Translations under genes and position numbers: made by a program | Source of the DNA: Streptomyces finlayi | GTDB lineage: Bacteria > Actinomycetota > Actinomycetes > Streptomycetales > Streptomycetaceae | Assembly (NCBI RefSeq): GCF_014216315.1 | Contig: NZ_CP045702.1 | Location: 6,014,001-6,078,000 of the forward strand | Length of the DNA: 64,000 nucleotides | Direction of reading: 5' to 3' | Notes under the pieces: generated by a model | What the model was told of the DNA's origin: nothing | Database searches by the model: none | The model's input: only the letters and a program-made list of their open reading frames with translations | Part shown: in pieces, positions 1-8,411 of the stretch | Position numbering within the stretch: the stretch's first letter is position 1 | How the letters are laid out: each line of letters starts with the position of its first letter

Positions 1-474
1 CGCCACCGGCTGCTCGGTGCCGACCTCGTGGTTGGCGGACTGCAGACAGGCCAGCGCGGTGTCCTCGCGCAGCGCATCGGCGAAAGCCGCGGTGCCGACC
101 GCCCCCGTCCGGTCGACGGCCACCTCGGAGAACGAGCCGCCCGCCGCCTCGTGGGCGGCGGCCGAATGGAGCACCGACGAATGCTCGACCGCGGATGCGA
201 CCAGGTGGCGGCCGACACGCCGACGCCCGGAAAGGGTGCCGGCAATCCCGGAGTGCACCGCCCGGGTCCCCGACGAGCTGAACACGAGCTCGTCGGGGCG
301 GCATCCGACGGCCTCCGCGGCGGCCTCCCGGGCGGCGTCCAGCAGCATTCTGGCCCGCCGCCCCTCGCGGTACAGCCTGGCGGGGTCGGCCCAGCCGTCG
401 TCGAGTGAGGCAAGCAGCGCCTGACGGGCGACGGGATGCAGAGGGGCCGAGGAAGCGGCGTCGAAGTAGGGCAC
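1..474 (-). CDS. Cysteine desulfurase-family aminotransferase (class V, PLP), N-terminal part
   Basis: The reading frame starts at a GTG (474) and runs off the left edge, so only about 158 N-terminal residues are visible. The protein begins with an YFDAASSAP stretch, has the early substrate-site pattern DELVFSSSGTRAVHSG, an SAVEHSSVLHS segment matching the PLP-stacking EH region of NifS/IscS enzymes, and ends near SANHEVGTEQPV, the family's N-N-E-x-G-x-x-Q-P-x motif. Family members remove sulfur from cysteine for Fe-S cluster or thiolation pathways. The active-site lysine and cysteine lie outside the window, so whether it is a true desulfurase cannot be decided. It is divergent from the cytochrome oxidase operon. 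Confidence 0.85.
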   Translation of the reverse strand, partial: MPYFDAASSAPLHPVARQALLASLDDGWADPARLYREGRRARMLLDAAREAAAEAVGCRPDELVFSSSGTRAVHSGIAGTLSGRRRVGRHLVASAVEHSSVLHSAAAHEAAGGSFSEVAVDRTGAVGTAAFADALREDTALACLQSANHEVGTEQPVA

Positions 475-637
475 GGCGCCACGCTAGCCCGCAGCTGTCC
501 GGCAGGACGGGAGGGGATGGCCGGCAGGCCAGGAGAGAGGGCGTCAGATGGCTCCCGGAGGCCAGGATTCCATCCCTTCGGGGAGTCGGACGGCGCGTTG
601 GGCACCCTCCCCGCGCGACCCCAGATAGCGTCCAGTA

Positions 638-666
638 GGGTTTGGTCCGCATAAACATCCAAACCC
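638..666. promoter_or_regulatory. Inverted repeat upstream of the ctaCDF operon
   Basis: GGGTTTGG (638-645) and CCAAACCC (659-666) form an 8-bp perfect inverted repeat with a 13-nt A/T-richer spacer containing CATAAA. It lies about 80 bp before the ctaC start and is the most A/T-rich spot of the 270-bp gap between the desulfurase gene and ctaC. It could be an operator overlapping the cox promoter or a leader hairpin. I do not recognise the motif. Confidence 0.4.
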
Positions 667-745
667 CTGCCCGCGACAGGGCCGGCGACCGACCAGAGAG
701 ACGGGCGCGCCGACCGTGCGGGCGAGACTCTCGGGAAGGCGCTAC

Positions 746-1714
746 GTGAGTCCCAACGGCTCCGACCGCTCGTCGCGGCGCCCGATGCGGCGGAAGCTGC
801 CGCAGGTGCTGACTGCGGGCCTGGTTCTGGCGACGGCCTCCGGTTGTTCGTACAACTGGGAAGATTTTCCCCGCCTCGGTATGCCCACACCGGTAACGGA
901 AGAGGCCCCTCGGATCCTCTCCCTCTGGCAAGGCTCGTGGGCGGCAGCGCTCGTCACGGGTGTCCTTGTCTGGGGGCTGATCCTCTGGAGCGTCATCTTC
1001 CACCGGCGTTCGCGCACCAAGGTGGAGGTCCCTCCGCAGACCAGGTACAACATGCCCATCGAGGCGTTGTACACAGTGGTTCCCCTCATCATCGTCTCGG
1101 TGCTGTTCTACTTCACCGCGCGCGATGAATCGAAGCTCCTGGCACTCGAGGACAAGCCTGCCCACACCATCAATGTGGTCGGCTACCAGTGGAGCTGGGG
1201 TTTCAACTACATCGAGAAGGTGGAGGGCCAGCCCTCCGCCGGCAGCGAGATCCCCAAGGAGCTCGACGCCATCCCCAACCGGTTCCGCGAGGACTTCCCC
1301 GAGGGCGCCGGCGGCGTCTACGACGTGGGCGTCCCCGGTACCCGTAACCCGCAGAACGGCAACCCGGGTCCGACCCTGTGGCTGCCGAAGGGCGAGAAGG
1401 TCCGCTTCGTCCTGACTTCGCGTGACGTCATCCACTCCTTCTGGGTGGTGCCGTTCCTCATGAAGCAGGACGTCATCCCGGGCCACACCAACGCGTTCGA
1501 GGTCACTCCCAACCGGGAGGGCACCTTCATGGGTAAGTGCGCCGAACTGTGCGGCGTCGACCACTCCCGGATGCTCTTCAACGTCAAGGTCGTCTCTCCC
1601 GAGCGTTACCAGCAGCACCTCAAGGAGCTGGCGGAGAAGGGTCAGACGGGCTACGTGCCGGCAGGCATCGAGCAGACGGACCCGGCCAGGAATGCGGAGA
1701 CGAACAAACTGTGA
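746..1714 (+). CDS. ctaC: Cytochrome c oxidase subunit II (aa3 type)
   Basis: Subunit II carries the CuA centre that takes electrons from the bc1 complex cytochrome c domain and passes them to subunit I. The protein (322 aa from the GTG at 746) has an N-terminal signal with a lipobox-like TASGC, two membrane segments (about residues 48-70 and 95-115), then an extracytoplasmic cupredoxin domain with the CuA ligand set CAELCGVDHSRM. The GTG at 746 is chosen because GGGAAGG sits 6-7 nt upstream; an in-frame GTG at 716 would add 10 residues and lacks this site. It overlaps ctaD by 4 bp (GTGA), so the two are probably translationally coupled. Confidence 0.97.
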   Translation: MSPNGSDRSSRRPMRRKLPQVLTAGLVLATASGCSYNWEDFPRLGMPTPVTEEAPRILSLWQGSWAAALVTGVLVWGLILWSVIFHRRSRTKVEVPPQTRYNMPIEALYTVVPLIIVSVLFYFTARDESKLLALEDKPAHTINVVGYQWSWGFNYIEKVEGQPSAGSEIPKELDAIPNRFREDFPEGAGGVYDVGVPGTRNPQNGNPGPTLWLPKGEKVRFVLTSRDVIHSFWVVPFLMKQDVIPGHTNAFEVTPNREGTFMGKCAELCGVDHSRMLFNVKVVSPERYQQHLKELAEKGQTGYVPAGIEQTDPARNAETNKL

Positions 1715-3447
1715 GCATCCTCAACGAACCTCAGGGTGCCGCGGCAGCAGACGACTCGTACGAGGACGAGCTGCCGGTACGGCGCAAGCAGCCGGGAAAC
1801 ACCGTCATCAAGTGGATGACCACCACTGACCACAAGACGATCGGCACGCTCTACCTGGTCACGTCCTTCGCGTTCTTCTGCATCGGCGGACTGATGGCGC
1901 TCTTCATGCGCGCCGAGCTGGCCCGTCCGGGCACGCAGATCATGTCGAACGAGCAGTTCAACCAGGCGTTCACGATGCACGGCACGATCATGCTGCTGAT
2001 GTTCGCGACGCCGCTCTTCGCCGGATTCGCCAACTGGATCATGCCGCTGCAGATCGGTGCGCCCGACGTGGCGTTCCCGCGGCTGAACATGTTCGCTTAC
2101 TGGCTGTACCTCTTCGGCTCGATCATCGCGGTGGCGGGCTTCCTGACCCCGCAGGGTGCGGCCGACTTCGGCTGGTTCGCCTACTCCCCGCTGTCGGACG
2201 CCGTCCGCTCGCCGGGTATCGGCGCCGACATGTGGATCATGGGTCTGGCCTTCTCCGGCTTCGGCACGATCCTCGGCTCGGTCAACTTCATCACCACGAT
2301 CATCTGCATGCGCGCGCCTGGCATGACGATGTTCCGCATGCCGATCTTCACCTGGAACGTGCTGCTGACCGGTGTTCTGGTTCTGCTCGCCTTCCCGGTT
2401 CTGGCAGCCGCGCTCTTCGCGCTGGAGGCGGACCGTAAATTCGGTGCGCATATCTTCGACGCGGCCAATGGCGGCGCATTGCTCTGGCAGCACCTCTTCT
2501 GGTTCTTCGGCCATCCAGAGGTGTACATCATCGCCCTGCCATTCTTCGGAATCGTTTCCGAGGTGATCCCGGTCTTCAGCCGGAAGCCGATGTTCGGTTA
2601 CATCGGTCTCATCGCGGCGACGATCTCGATCGCGGGTCTTTCCGTGACGGTGTGGGCGCACCACATGTACGTCACGGGCGGCGTGCTGTTGCCGTTCTTC
2701 TCGTTCATGACCTTCCTGATCGCGGTACCGACCGGTGTGAAGTTCTTCAACTGGATCGGCACCATGTGGAAGGGATCGCTGTCCTTCGAGACACCGATGC
2801 TCTGGGCCGTCGGCTTCCTGATCACCTTCGCCTTCGGTGGTCTGACCGGCGTCATCCTGGCCTCGCCGCCGATGGACTTCCACGTCTCCGACTCGTACTT
2901 CGTCGTCGCGCACTTCCACTACGTCGTCTTCGGCACCGTGGTCTTCGCGATGTTCTCCGGATTCCACTTCTGGTGGCCGAAGTTCACGGGCAAGATGCTG
3001 GACGAGCGGCTCGGGAAGATCACGTTCTGGACGCTGTTCGTGGGCTTCCACGGCACGTTCCTGGTGCAGCACTGGCTCGGTGCCGAGGGCATGCCGCGAC
3101 GCTACGCGGACTACCTCGCCGCAGACGGCTTCACCGCGCTGAACACGATCTCGACGATCTCCTCGTTCCTGCTCGGCCTGTCGATCCTGCCGTTCTTCTA
3201 CAACGTGTGGAAGACGGCCAAGTACGGCAAGAAGATCGAGGTCGACGACCCGTGGGGTTACGGCCGTTCGCTGGAGTGGGCCACGTCCTGCCCGCCGCCG
3301 CGGCACAACTTCCTCACGCTGCCGCGGATCCGTTCCGAATCCCCGGCGTTCGACCTGCACCACCCGGAGATCGCGGCGCTCGAGCTGCTCGAGTACGACT
3401 CCGGCACCGCCAACGCCCTCGCCGGTGGCAAGGAGGCAGGCAAGTGA
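1711..3447 (+). CDS. ctaD: Cytochrome c oxidase subunit I (haem-copper oxidase catalytic subunit)
   Basis: This is the catalytic subunit of aa3 oxidase, reducing O2 to water and pumping protons across the cytoplasmic membrane. The 578-aa protein is highly hydrophobic with about 12 membrane spans. It shows the CuB ligand and cross-linked Tyr motif FFGHPEVYI, the HH pair of the binuclear centre (WAHHMYVTG) and the haem-ligand HFHYVVFG. Translation starts at GTG 1711, overlapping the ctaC stop; a longer open frame upstream is an artefact of reading through ctaC. It overlaps the next gene by 4 bp, giving a tight three-gene operon. Confidence 0.98.
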   Translation: MSILNEPQGAAAADDSYEDELPVRRKQPGNTVIKWMTTTDHKTIGTLYLVTSFAFFCIGGLMALFMRAELARPGTQIMSNEQFNQAFTMHGTIMLLMFATPLFAGFANWIMPLQIGAPDVAFPRLNMFAYWLYLFGSIIAVAGFLTPQGAADFGWFAYSPLSDAVRSPGIGADMWIMGLAFSGFGTILGSVNFITTIICMRAPGMTMFRMPIFTWNVLLTGVLVLLAFPVLAAALFALEADRKFGAHIFDAANGGALLWQHLFWFFGHPEVYIIALPFFGIVSEVIPVFSRKPMFGYIGLIAATISIAGLSVTVWAHHMYVTGGVLLPFFSFMTFLIAVPTGVKFFNWIGTMWKGSLSFETPMLWAVGFLITFAFGGLTGVILASPPMDFHVSDSYFVVAHFHYVVFGTVVFAMFSGFHFWWPKFTGKMLDERLGKITFWTLFVGFHGTFLVQHWLGAEGMPRRYADYLAADGFTALNTISTISSFLLGLSILPFFYNVWKTAKYGKKIEVDDPWGYGRSLEWATSCPPPRHNFLTLPRIRSESPAFDLHHPEIAALELLEYDSGTANALAGGKEAGK

Positions 3448-3842
3448 AGATCCAGGGCAAGCTGTTCATCTGGCTGAGCGTCTTCATGCTCGCGATGGCG
3501 GTCACGTACGGCGTGTGGTCGAAGGAGCCGGTCGGTACCACCGCACTGGTCCTGTCCTTCGGACTGTCCATCATGATCGGCTTCTACTTGGCCTTCACGG
3601 CCAACCGGGTCGACGCGATGGCCCAGGACAACAAGGAAGCCGATGTCGCGGACGAGGCCGGCGAGGTGGGGTTCTTCTCCCCGCACAGCTGGCAGCCGCT
3701 CTCGCTGGCCATCGGTGGCGCCTTCGCCTTCATGGGCGTCATCTTCGGCTGGTGGCTGCTCTACTTCTCGGCCCCGATCCTGCTGATCGGCCTCTTCGGC
3801 TGGGTCTTCGAGTACTACCGGGGCGAGAACCAGACCCAGTGA
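3444..3842 (+). CDS. ctaF: Cytochrome c oxidase subunit IV (actinobacterial CtaF)
   Basis: This 132-aa membrane protein is the actinobacterial subunit IV of the aa3 oxidase. It has four hydrophobic segments arranged as two hairpins separated by a charged loop (around AQDNKEADVADEAGE). It starts with a GTG at 3444 that overlaps the ctaD stop codon, and AAGGAGG lies just upstream inside ctaD, which fits translational coupling. It is the last gene before a strong terminator. The family has no catalytic residues and is thought to stabilise the complex. Identification rests on length, topology and position directly after ctaD. Confidence 0.93.
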   Translation: MKIQGKLFIWLSVFMLAMAVTYGVWSKEPVGTTALVLSFGLSIMIGFYLAFTANRVDAMAQDNKEADVADEAGEVGFFSPHSWQPLSLAIGGAFAFMGVIFGWWLLYFSAPILLIGLFGWVFEYYRGENQTQ

Positions 3843-3879
3843 CACCGCACCACCCGTAGGACCCGTTCCACCTCGCAAG

Positions 3880-3918
3880 GGGCCCGGCCGCTCAGTACCG
3901 AGCGGCCGGGCCCTTCGC
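3880..3918 (+). terminator. Terminator of the ctaCDF operon
   Basis: A 14-bp perfect stem (3880-3893 with 3900-3913) encloses a 6-nt loop (agtacc) and is followed by TTCGCTCG. It lies 37 nt after the ctaF stop and before the lipoprotein gene. It lacks a long T tract, as is usual for Streptomyces terminators. Confidence 0.85.
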
Positions 3919-3972
3919 TCGTTTGGAGTCATTGAACGCGCTGGATCGGATGAATCTTCTTACGTTGAGTTC

Positions 3973-5232
3973 ATGACGCACACGCCGCGCATCCGCACCG
4001 TAGTGAGCTGCACTCTGCTGGTCGTGACCCTGGTCGCAGGTGCGACCGCCTGTGGCGAGCCCGATGGTCATCCCCTTTCCGCACGGCCTTTCGACGCGGC
4101 CGGGCAGGTGTCCTTCAACGCCCCCTCCGGCAAGGAGAAGGCCGACCCGGACAAGCCTCTCGAAGTCACCGTCAAGGGTGCGAACGGCCGCATCACCGAC
4201 GTGACGGCCTCGTACGCCGACGGCCGCCAGCTCGCCGGCGAGCTCGCCGCCGACGGGAAGCGCTGGCATTCGACGGCCCCACTGGCGGCCGGAGCCCGGT
4301 ACACGGTCAAGGTCTCCACGGAGGACGAGGACGGCGCCCCCGGCAGCCGCACGCTCTCCTTCGAGACCACCTCGGCCAAGAAGCTGCTGAAGGTCGCGTT
4401 CGGCCCGGAGAAGGGCACCTACGGCGTCGGGCAGCCCATCACTGCGGAACTCAGCGCTCCGGTGAAGGACAAGGCCTCCAGGGCCACCGTGGAGCGCGCG
4501 CTGAAGGTCAGGTCGACGCCGGCCGCCACCGGCTCCTGGTACTGGGTCGACGACAAGAACCTGCACTACCGGCCGAAGGAGTACTGGCCCGCCAACGCCA
4601 CCATCGAGGCCCGGAGCAACCTCGCGGGCATCAAGGTGACCAACACCCTCTACGGAGCCGCGGCGAAGCCCCTGAAGCTCACCACCGGGGACCGGATCGA
4701 GGCCATCACCGACGCCTCGGACCACTCGATGACGGTGAAGCGCAACGGGGAAGTGATCAACACCATGCCGGTGACGACGGGCAAGCCCGGCTTCTCCACC
4801 CGCAACGGCGTCAAGGTGGTGCTGGGCAAGGAGTACTACGTACGCATGCGCGGTACGAGCATCGGCATCGCCGAGGGGTCGTCCGAGTCGTACGACCTGC
4901 CGGTGTACTACGCGACCAGGGTCACCTGGAGCGGCGAGTACGTGCACGCGGCCCCGTGGTCGACCGGATCCCAGGGCAACGCCAACGTCAGCCACGGCTG
5001 TACGGGCATGAGCACGAGCGACGCCGAGTGGTTCTTCGACACCGTGCGCCAGGGCGACATCGTCAAGGTCGTCGGAAGCATCGGCGACACCATGACACCG
5101 TTCGACAACGGTTTCGGCGACTGGAACCTGTCCTGGGAGAAGTGGCAGAAGGGCAGCGCGCTGCACAACGGCACGCCCGACAGCGCGGTCGGGAACACCG
5201 TCCAGGCGGCGCGCCTGCGCCCCCACGTCTGA
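3973..5232 (+). CDS. L,D-transpeptidase lipoprotein with Ig-like domains
   Basis: The 419-aa protein begins with a lipoprotein signal (hydrophobic LLVVTLVAGATAC, acylated Cys about residue 28). Ig-like beta domains follow (about 50-240), then a YkuD L,D-transpeptidase domain. The catalytic signature is visible as a YVHAAPWS histidine (about residue 325) followed by SHGCTGMS, whose Cys (about 342) is the expected nucleophile. Such enzymes make 3-3 cross-links in peptidoglycan, abundant in actinobacteria. It stands alone between two cytochrome oxidase operons, a position conserved in Streptomyces as far as I recall. The start is the ATG at 3973. Confidence 0.93.
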   Translation: MTHTPRIRTVVSCTLLVVTLVAGATACGEPDGHPLSARPFDAAGQVSFNAPSGKEKADPDKPLEVTVKGANGRITDVTASYADGRQLAGELAADGKRWHSTAPLAAGARYTVKVSTEDEDGAPGSRTLSFETTSAKKLLKVAFGPEKGTYGVGQPITAELSAPVKDKASRATVERALKVRSTPAATGSWYWVDDKNLHYRPKEYWPANATIEARSNLAGIKVTNTLYGAAAKPLKLTTGDRIEAITDASDHSMTVKRNGEVINTMPVTTGKPGFSTRNGVKVVLGKEYYVRMRGTSIGIAEGSSESYDLPVYYATRVTWSGEYVHAAPWSTGSQGNANVSHGCTGMSTSDAEWFFDTVRQGDIVKVVGSIGDTMTPFDNGFGDWNLSWEKWQKGSALHNGTPDSAVGNTVQAARLRPHV

Positions 5233-5287
5233 TCCGGCCGGAGTGCGCGGCCCCTCGACGGGACAGCGAACCGGAAACCGGAGCCCC

Positions 5288-5689
5288 TCAGGCGTCCACG
5301 GACAGCCTGCCCCGCAGCAGAGCCGCGAGGGCGTCGGCGAACTCGACCGGCTCGACCGGAAGGGTCACCGCCGCGTCCGCGCGGCTCCAGGTGGCCAGCC
5401 AGGCATCCTGCGGGCGGCCGATCAGCAGGAGCACCGGCGGGCAGTGGAAGACCTCGTCCTTGATCTGCCGGCAGACACCCATACCGCCCATGGGGGCGGT
5501 CTCGCCGTCCAGCACACAGACGTCGATGCCGCCCCTGTCCAGGGCGGCCAGAACGGCGGGCAGGGTCGCGCACTCGACGAACTCCACCGGGGGCACGTCC
5601 GCCGCCGGCCTGCGACCTGCTGCCAGCCTCACCTGCTCGCGGACATTGGCGTCGTCGCTGTAGACCAGGACCGTGGCGGTCGGCTGCAT
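5288..5689 (-). CDS. Orphan receiver-like protein (atypical response regulator)
   Basis: A 133-aa stand-alone domain starting at ATG 5689 behind a good GGAGG site. It resembles a CheY-type receiver: acidic pocket near the start (LVYSDDANV), a central aspartate in DVCVLDGETAP and a final beta strand with TLPVEPVEFADAL. The invariant lysine before the last proline is missing (VEP instead of KP), so phosphotransfer may be absent or altered. There is no output domain and no adjacent kinase. It lies antisense between the L,D-transpeptidase gene and ctaE. The role is unknown; a longer open frame to 6022 covers ctaE in antisense and is not real. Confidence 0.75.
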   Translation of the reverse strand: MQPTATVLVYSDDANVREQVRLAAGRRPAADVPPVEFVECATLPAVLAALDRGGIDVCVLDGETAPMGGMGVCRQIKDEVFHCPPVLLLIGRPQDAWLATWSRADAAVTLPVEPVEFADALAALLRGRLSVDA

Positions 5690-5876
5690 TGTTCCTCCGT
5701 GACATCTGCGTCTTCGGGGCTCTCCGGGCATGAACCGATGCGCGGATCGTACTCCGACCGACAGGCTGTCAGCACCGGAAATGACACCGATTCGATGGGC
5801 CGTTCGGGGAGGACACAGACGGTTGACACACCGAACGGCACCCCCGGGAGTGAGGGCGGGATAAGCGACCGACATA

Positions 5877-6497
5877 ATGTCGGTCGTGGCGACAGCAACG
5901 ACAGTAGAAACCGGGCACGCGCACCCGTCGGTCAATCGACCGAACCTCACCAGCGTCGGAACCATCATCTGGTTGAGTTCCGAGCTGATGTTCTTCGCGG
6001 CCCTCTTCGCGATGTACTTCACCCTGCGATCGGTGATGGGACCGGACCACTGGAAGGAGATGGCTCATCATCTGAACTTCCCGTTCTCGGCGACGAACAC
6101 CACGATCCTGGTGCTCTCCTCTCTCACCTGCCAACTCGGCGTCTTCGCCGCGGAGCGGGGCGATGTGAAGAAGCTCCGCACCTGGTTCATCATCACGTTC
6201 GTGATGGGTGCGATCTTCATCGGAGGCCAGGTCCTGGAGTACACCGAGCTGGTCAAGGACGCGGGGCTCTCCCTGTCGTCCGACCCGTACGGCTCGGTGT
6301 TCTACCTGACCACCGGCTTCCACGGGCTGCACGTGACAGGCGGTCTCATCGCCTTCCTGCTGGTTCTCGGCAGGACGTACGCAGCCAGGAGGTTCACCCA
6401 CGAACAGGCCACCGCCGCCATCGTCGTGTCCTACTACTGGCACTTCGTCGATGTCGTGTGGATCGGCCTGTTTGCAACGATCTACATGATCAAGTAA
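5877..6497 (+). CDS. ctaE: Cytochrome c oxidase subunit III
   Basis: Subunit III stabilises the aa3 oxidase core and supports proton uptake. The 206-aa protein has five or so membrane spans and the family signatures WLSSELMFFAALFAMYF near residue 35 and FHGLHVTGG around residue 150, ending with a hydrophobic YYWHFVDVVWIGLF segment. The start at ATG 5877 fits alignment of the N-terminus with homologues, but no clear ribosome binding site precedes it. It heads the operon ctaE-qcrC-qcrA-qcrB, the usual actinobacterial arrangement that builds the bc1-aa3 supercomplex. Confidence 0.96.
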   Translation: MSVVATATTVETGHAHPSVNRPNLTSVGTIIWLSSELMFFAALFAMYFTLRSVMGPDHWKEMAHHLNFPFSATNTTILVLSSLTCQLGVFAAERGDVKKLRTWFIITFVMGAIFIGGQVLEYTELVKDAGLSLSSDPYGSVFYLTTGFHGLHVTGGLIAFLLVLGRTYAARRFTHEQATAAIVVSYYWHFVDVVWIGLFATIYMIK

Positions 6498-6552
6498 CCG
6501 GGCTCGCACCCACCCACCATCGACGCAGAAGATCCTGACACCGGGGTAATCC

Positions 6553-7362
6553 GTGAAAAAGCTCTCCGCACGACGACGCCATCCGCTGGCGGCGGTCGTC
6601 GTACTACTCCTCGCGCTGGCGGCTACCGGGGGGCTGTACGCCGCTTTTGCGCCTGCGGGTAAGGCGCAGGCAGACGAAACCGCCCAGTCCCTCGCTATCG
6701 ACGAGGGCAAGAAGCTCTACTCCGTAGGCTGCGCCAGCTGCCACGGAACCGGCGGTCAGGGCACCACCGACGGGCCGTCCCTCGCGGGCGTGGGCTCCGC
6801 CGCCGTCGACTTCCAGGTCGGTACGGGCCGTATGCCGGCACAGCAGCCGGGCGCCCAGGTACCGAAGAAGAAGGTCATCTACAGCCAGGCCCAGATCGAC
6901 CAGCTCGCGGCGTACGTCGCGTCGCTCGGCGCCGGTCCGATCACGCCGACCGAGAACCAGGCCAGTCCCAAGGGCGCGGACGCGGCCAGGGGCGGCGACC
7001 TGTTCCGTACCAACTGCGCCCAGTGCCACAACTTCACCGGTGAGGGCGGCGCGCTGACACACGGCAAGTACGCCCCGAGCCTGCAAGGCGTGAGCCCGAA
7101 GCACATGTACGAGGCCATGCAGACCGGCCCGCAGAGCATGCCCTCCTTCCCCGACACGACGATGCCGGAGCAGCAGAAGAAGGACATCATCGCGTACGTA
7201 CAGACCGTGAACGGAGAAGACTCGGCGAGCCCCGGTGGGCTCAAGCTGGGTGGTCTCGGTCCGGTCAGCGAGGGTCTGTTCGGCTGGATCTTCGGACTCG
7301 GCGCACTGATCGCAGTTGCCGTTTGGGTCGCGGCCCACACCGCTAAGGCCAAGAAGACATGA
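6553..7362 (+). CDS. qcrC: Dihaem cytochrome c subunit of the bc1 complex
   Basis: QcrC is the membrane-tethered dihaem cytochrome c1 of actinobacteria that hands electrons directly to CtaC, replacing soluble cytochrome c. The 269-aa protein has an N-terminal membrane anchor or signal (residues about 12-32), two haem c motifs, CASCH (about residue 60) and CAQCH (about 156), and a C-terminal membrane helix (about 235-258). The GTG start at 6553 is 55 bp after ctaE. Its stop overlaps the qcrA ATG by 4 bp. Confidence 0.97.
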   Translation: MKKLSARRRHPLAAVVVLLLALAATGGLYAAFAPAGKAQADETAQSLAIDEGKKLYSVGCASCHGTGGQGTTDGPSLAGVGSAAVDFQVGTGRMPAQQPGAQVPKKKVIYSQAQIDQLAAYVASLGAGPITPTENQASPKGADAARGGDLFRTNCAQCHNFTGEGGALTHGKYAPSLQGVSPKHMYEAMQTGPQSMPSFPDTTMPEQQKKDIIAYVQTVNGEDSASPGGLKLGGLGPVSEGLFGWIFGLGALIAVAVWVAAHTAKAKKT

Positions 7363-8411
7363 GTAGCCAAGAGATTCCAGAAGAGAACCTGCCGGTTGAG
7401 CAGGACACCGCGCACGGCGCGGTATCGGGTGCGGACGATCCGTTCGCCGACCCGGGGCTGCCGGCCCACAAGCCGCGCATCCAGGACATCGACGAACGGG
7501 CCGCGAGGCGCTCCGAGCGCGCGGTCGCGCTGATGTTCACGCTGTCCATGGTGTCGACGATCGCGTTCATCGCGTCCTTCGTCGTCTTCCCGGTCGACAA
7601 GATCGTCTTCATCTGGCCGTTCGGCCACGTGAGTGCGCTGAACTTCTCCCTGGGCGTGACCCTGGGTCTGGCGCTCTTCTTCATCGGCGCGGGCGCCGTC
7701 CACTGGGCGCGCACCCTGATGTCGGACGTCGAGCGGGCGGCCGAGCGCCACCCCATCGAGGCCGAGCCCGAGGTCAAGGCGCAGGTGCTCGCCGACTTCG
7801 CGGCAGGTGCCGAGGAGTCCGGCTTCGGCCGGCGCAAGCTGATCCGCAACACCATGTTCGGCGCGCTGGCCCTGGTGCCGCTCTCCGGTGTGGTGCTGCT
7901 GCGTGACCTCGGTCCGATGCCGGAGAAGAAGCTCCGCTCCACCATGTGGGGCAAGGGCAAGCAGCTCATCAACATGAACACGATGGAGCCGCTGCGTCCC
8001 GAGGACATCGTCGTCGGCTCGCTGACCTTCGCCATGCCCGAGGGGCTGGAGGAGGACGCGCACGACTTCCAGACGCAGATGGGCAAGGCCGCCCTGATGA
8101 TCGTCCGGATCGAGCCGGACGACATCAAGAACAAGCGTGAGCGCGAGTGGGCCCACGAGGGCATTGTCGCGTTCTCGAAGATCTGCACCCACGTCGGCTG
8201 CCCGATCAGCCTGTACGAGCAGCAGACGCACCACGTCCTCTGCCCGTGCCACCAGTCCACCTTCGACCTCTCCGACGGCGCCCGCGTCATCTTCGGTCCG
8301 GCCGGTCACCCGCTTCCGCAGCTGCGGATCGGCGTGAACACTGAGGGCAACCTCGAGGCGCTGGGTGACTTCGAAGAGCCCGTCGGTGCTGCATTCTGGG
8401 AGCGCGGATGA
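7359..8411 (+). CDS. qcrA: Rieske iron-sulfur subunit of the bc1 complex
   Basis: The Rieske protein takes one electron from menaquinol at the Qo site and passes it to QcrC. The 350-aa actinobacterial form has an extended N-terminus with three membrane helices (about residues 60-85, 95-120 and 165-190) and a C-terminal Rieske domain with both [2Fe-2S] boxes, CTHVGC (about 275) and CPCHQS (about 294). It starts at an ATG that overlaps the qcrC stop (ATGA) and ends overlapping qcrB the same way, so the three qcr genes are translationally coupled. Confidence 0.97.
   Translation: MSSQEIPEENLPVEQDTAHGAVSGADDPFADPGLPAHKPRIQDIDERAARRSERAVALMFTLSMVSTIAFIASFVVFPVDKIVFIWPFGHVSALNFSLGVTLGLALFFIGAGAVHWARTLMSDVERAAERHPIEAEPEVKAQVLADFAAGAEESGFGRRKLIRNTMFGALALVPLSGVVLLRDLGPMPEKKLRSTMWGKGKQLINMNTMEPLRPEDIVVGSLTFAMPEGLEEDAHDFQTQMGKAALMIVRIEPDDIKNKREREWAHEGIVAFSKICTHVGCPISLYEQQTHHVLCPCHQSTFDLSDGARVIFGPAGHPLPQLRIGVNTEGNLEALGDFEEPVGAAFWERG

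Noticed and set aside
1651..3363. Long antisense open frame (about 570 codons) over ctaD
   Set aside because: It is the GC-skew shadow of a highly biased gene: composition rich in Arg, Glu, Asp and His, no domain, and fully inside a clear respiratory gene. Similar long shadows at 8306-10030, 18792-21035, 21920-24085 and 59457-61589 were dropped for the same reason.
5823..5828. TTGACA as a -35 element for ctaE
   Set aside because: No TANNNT hexamer lies 16-19 bp downstream; GATAAG and CATAAT are 31 and 43 bp away. Not enough to call a promoter.
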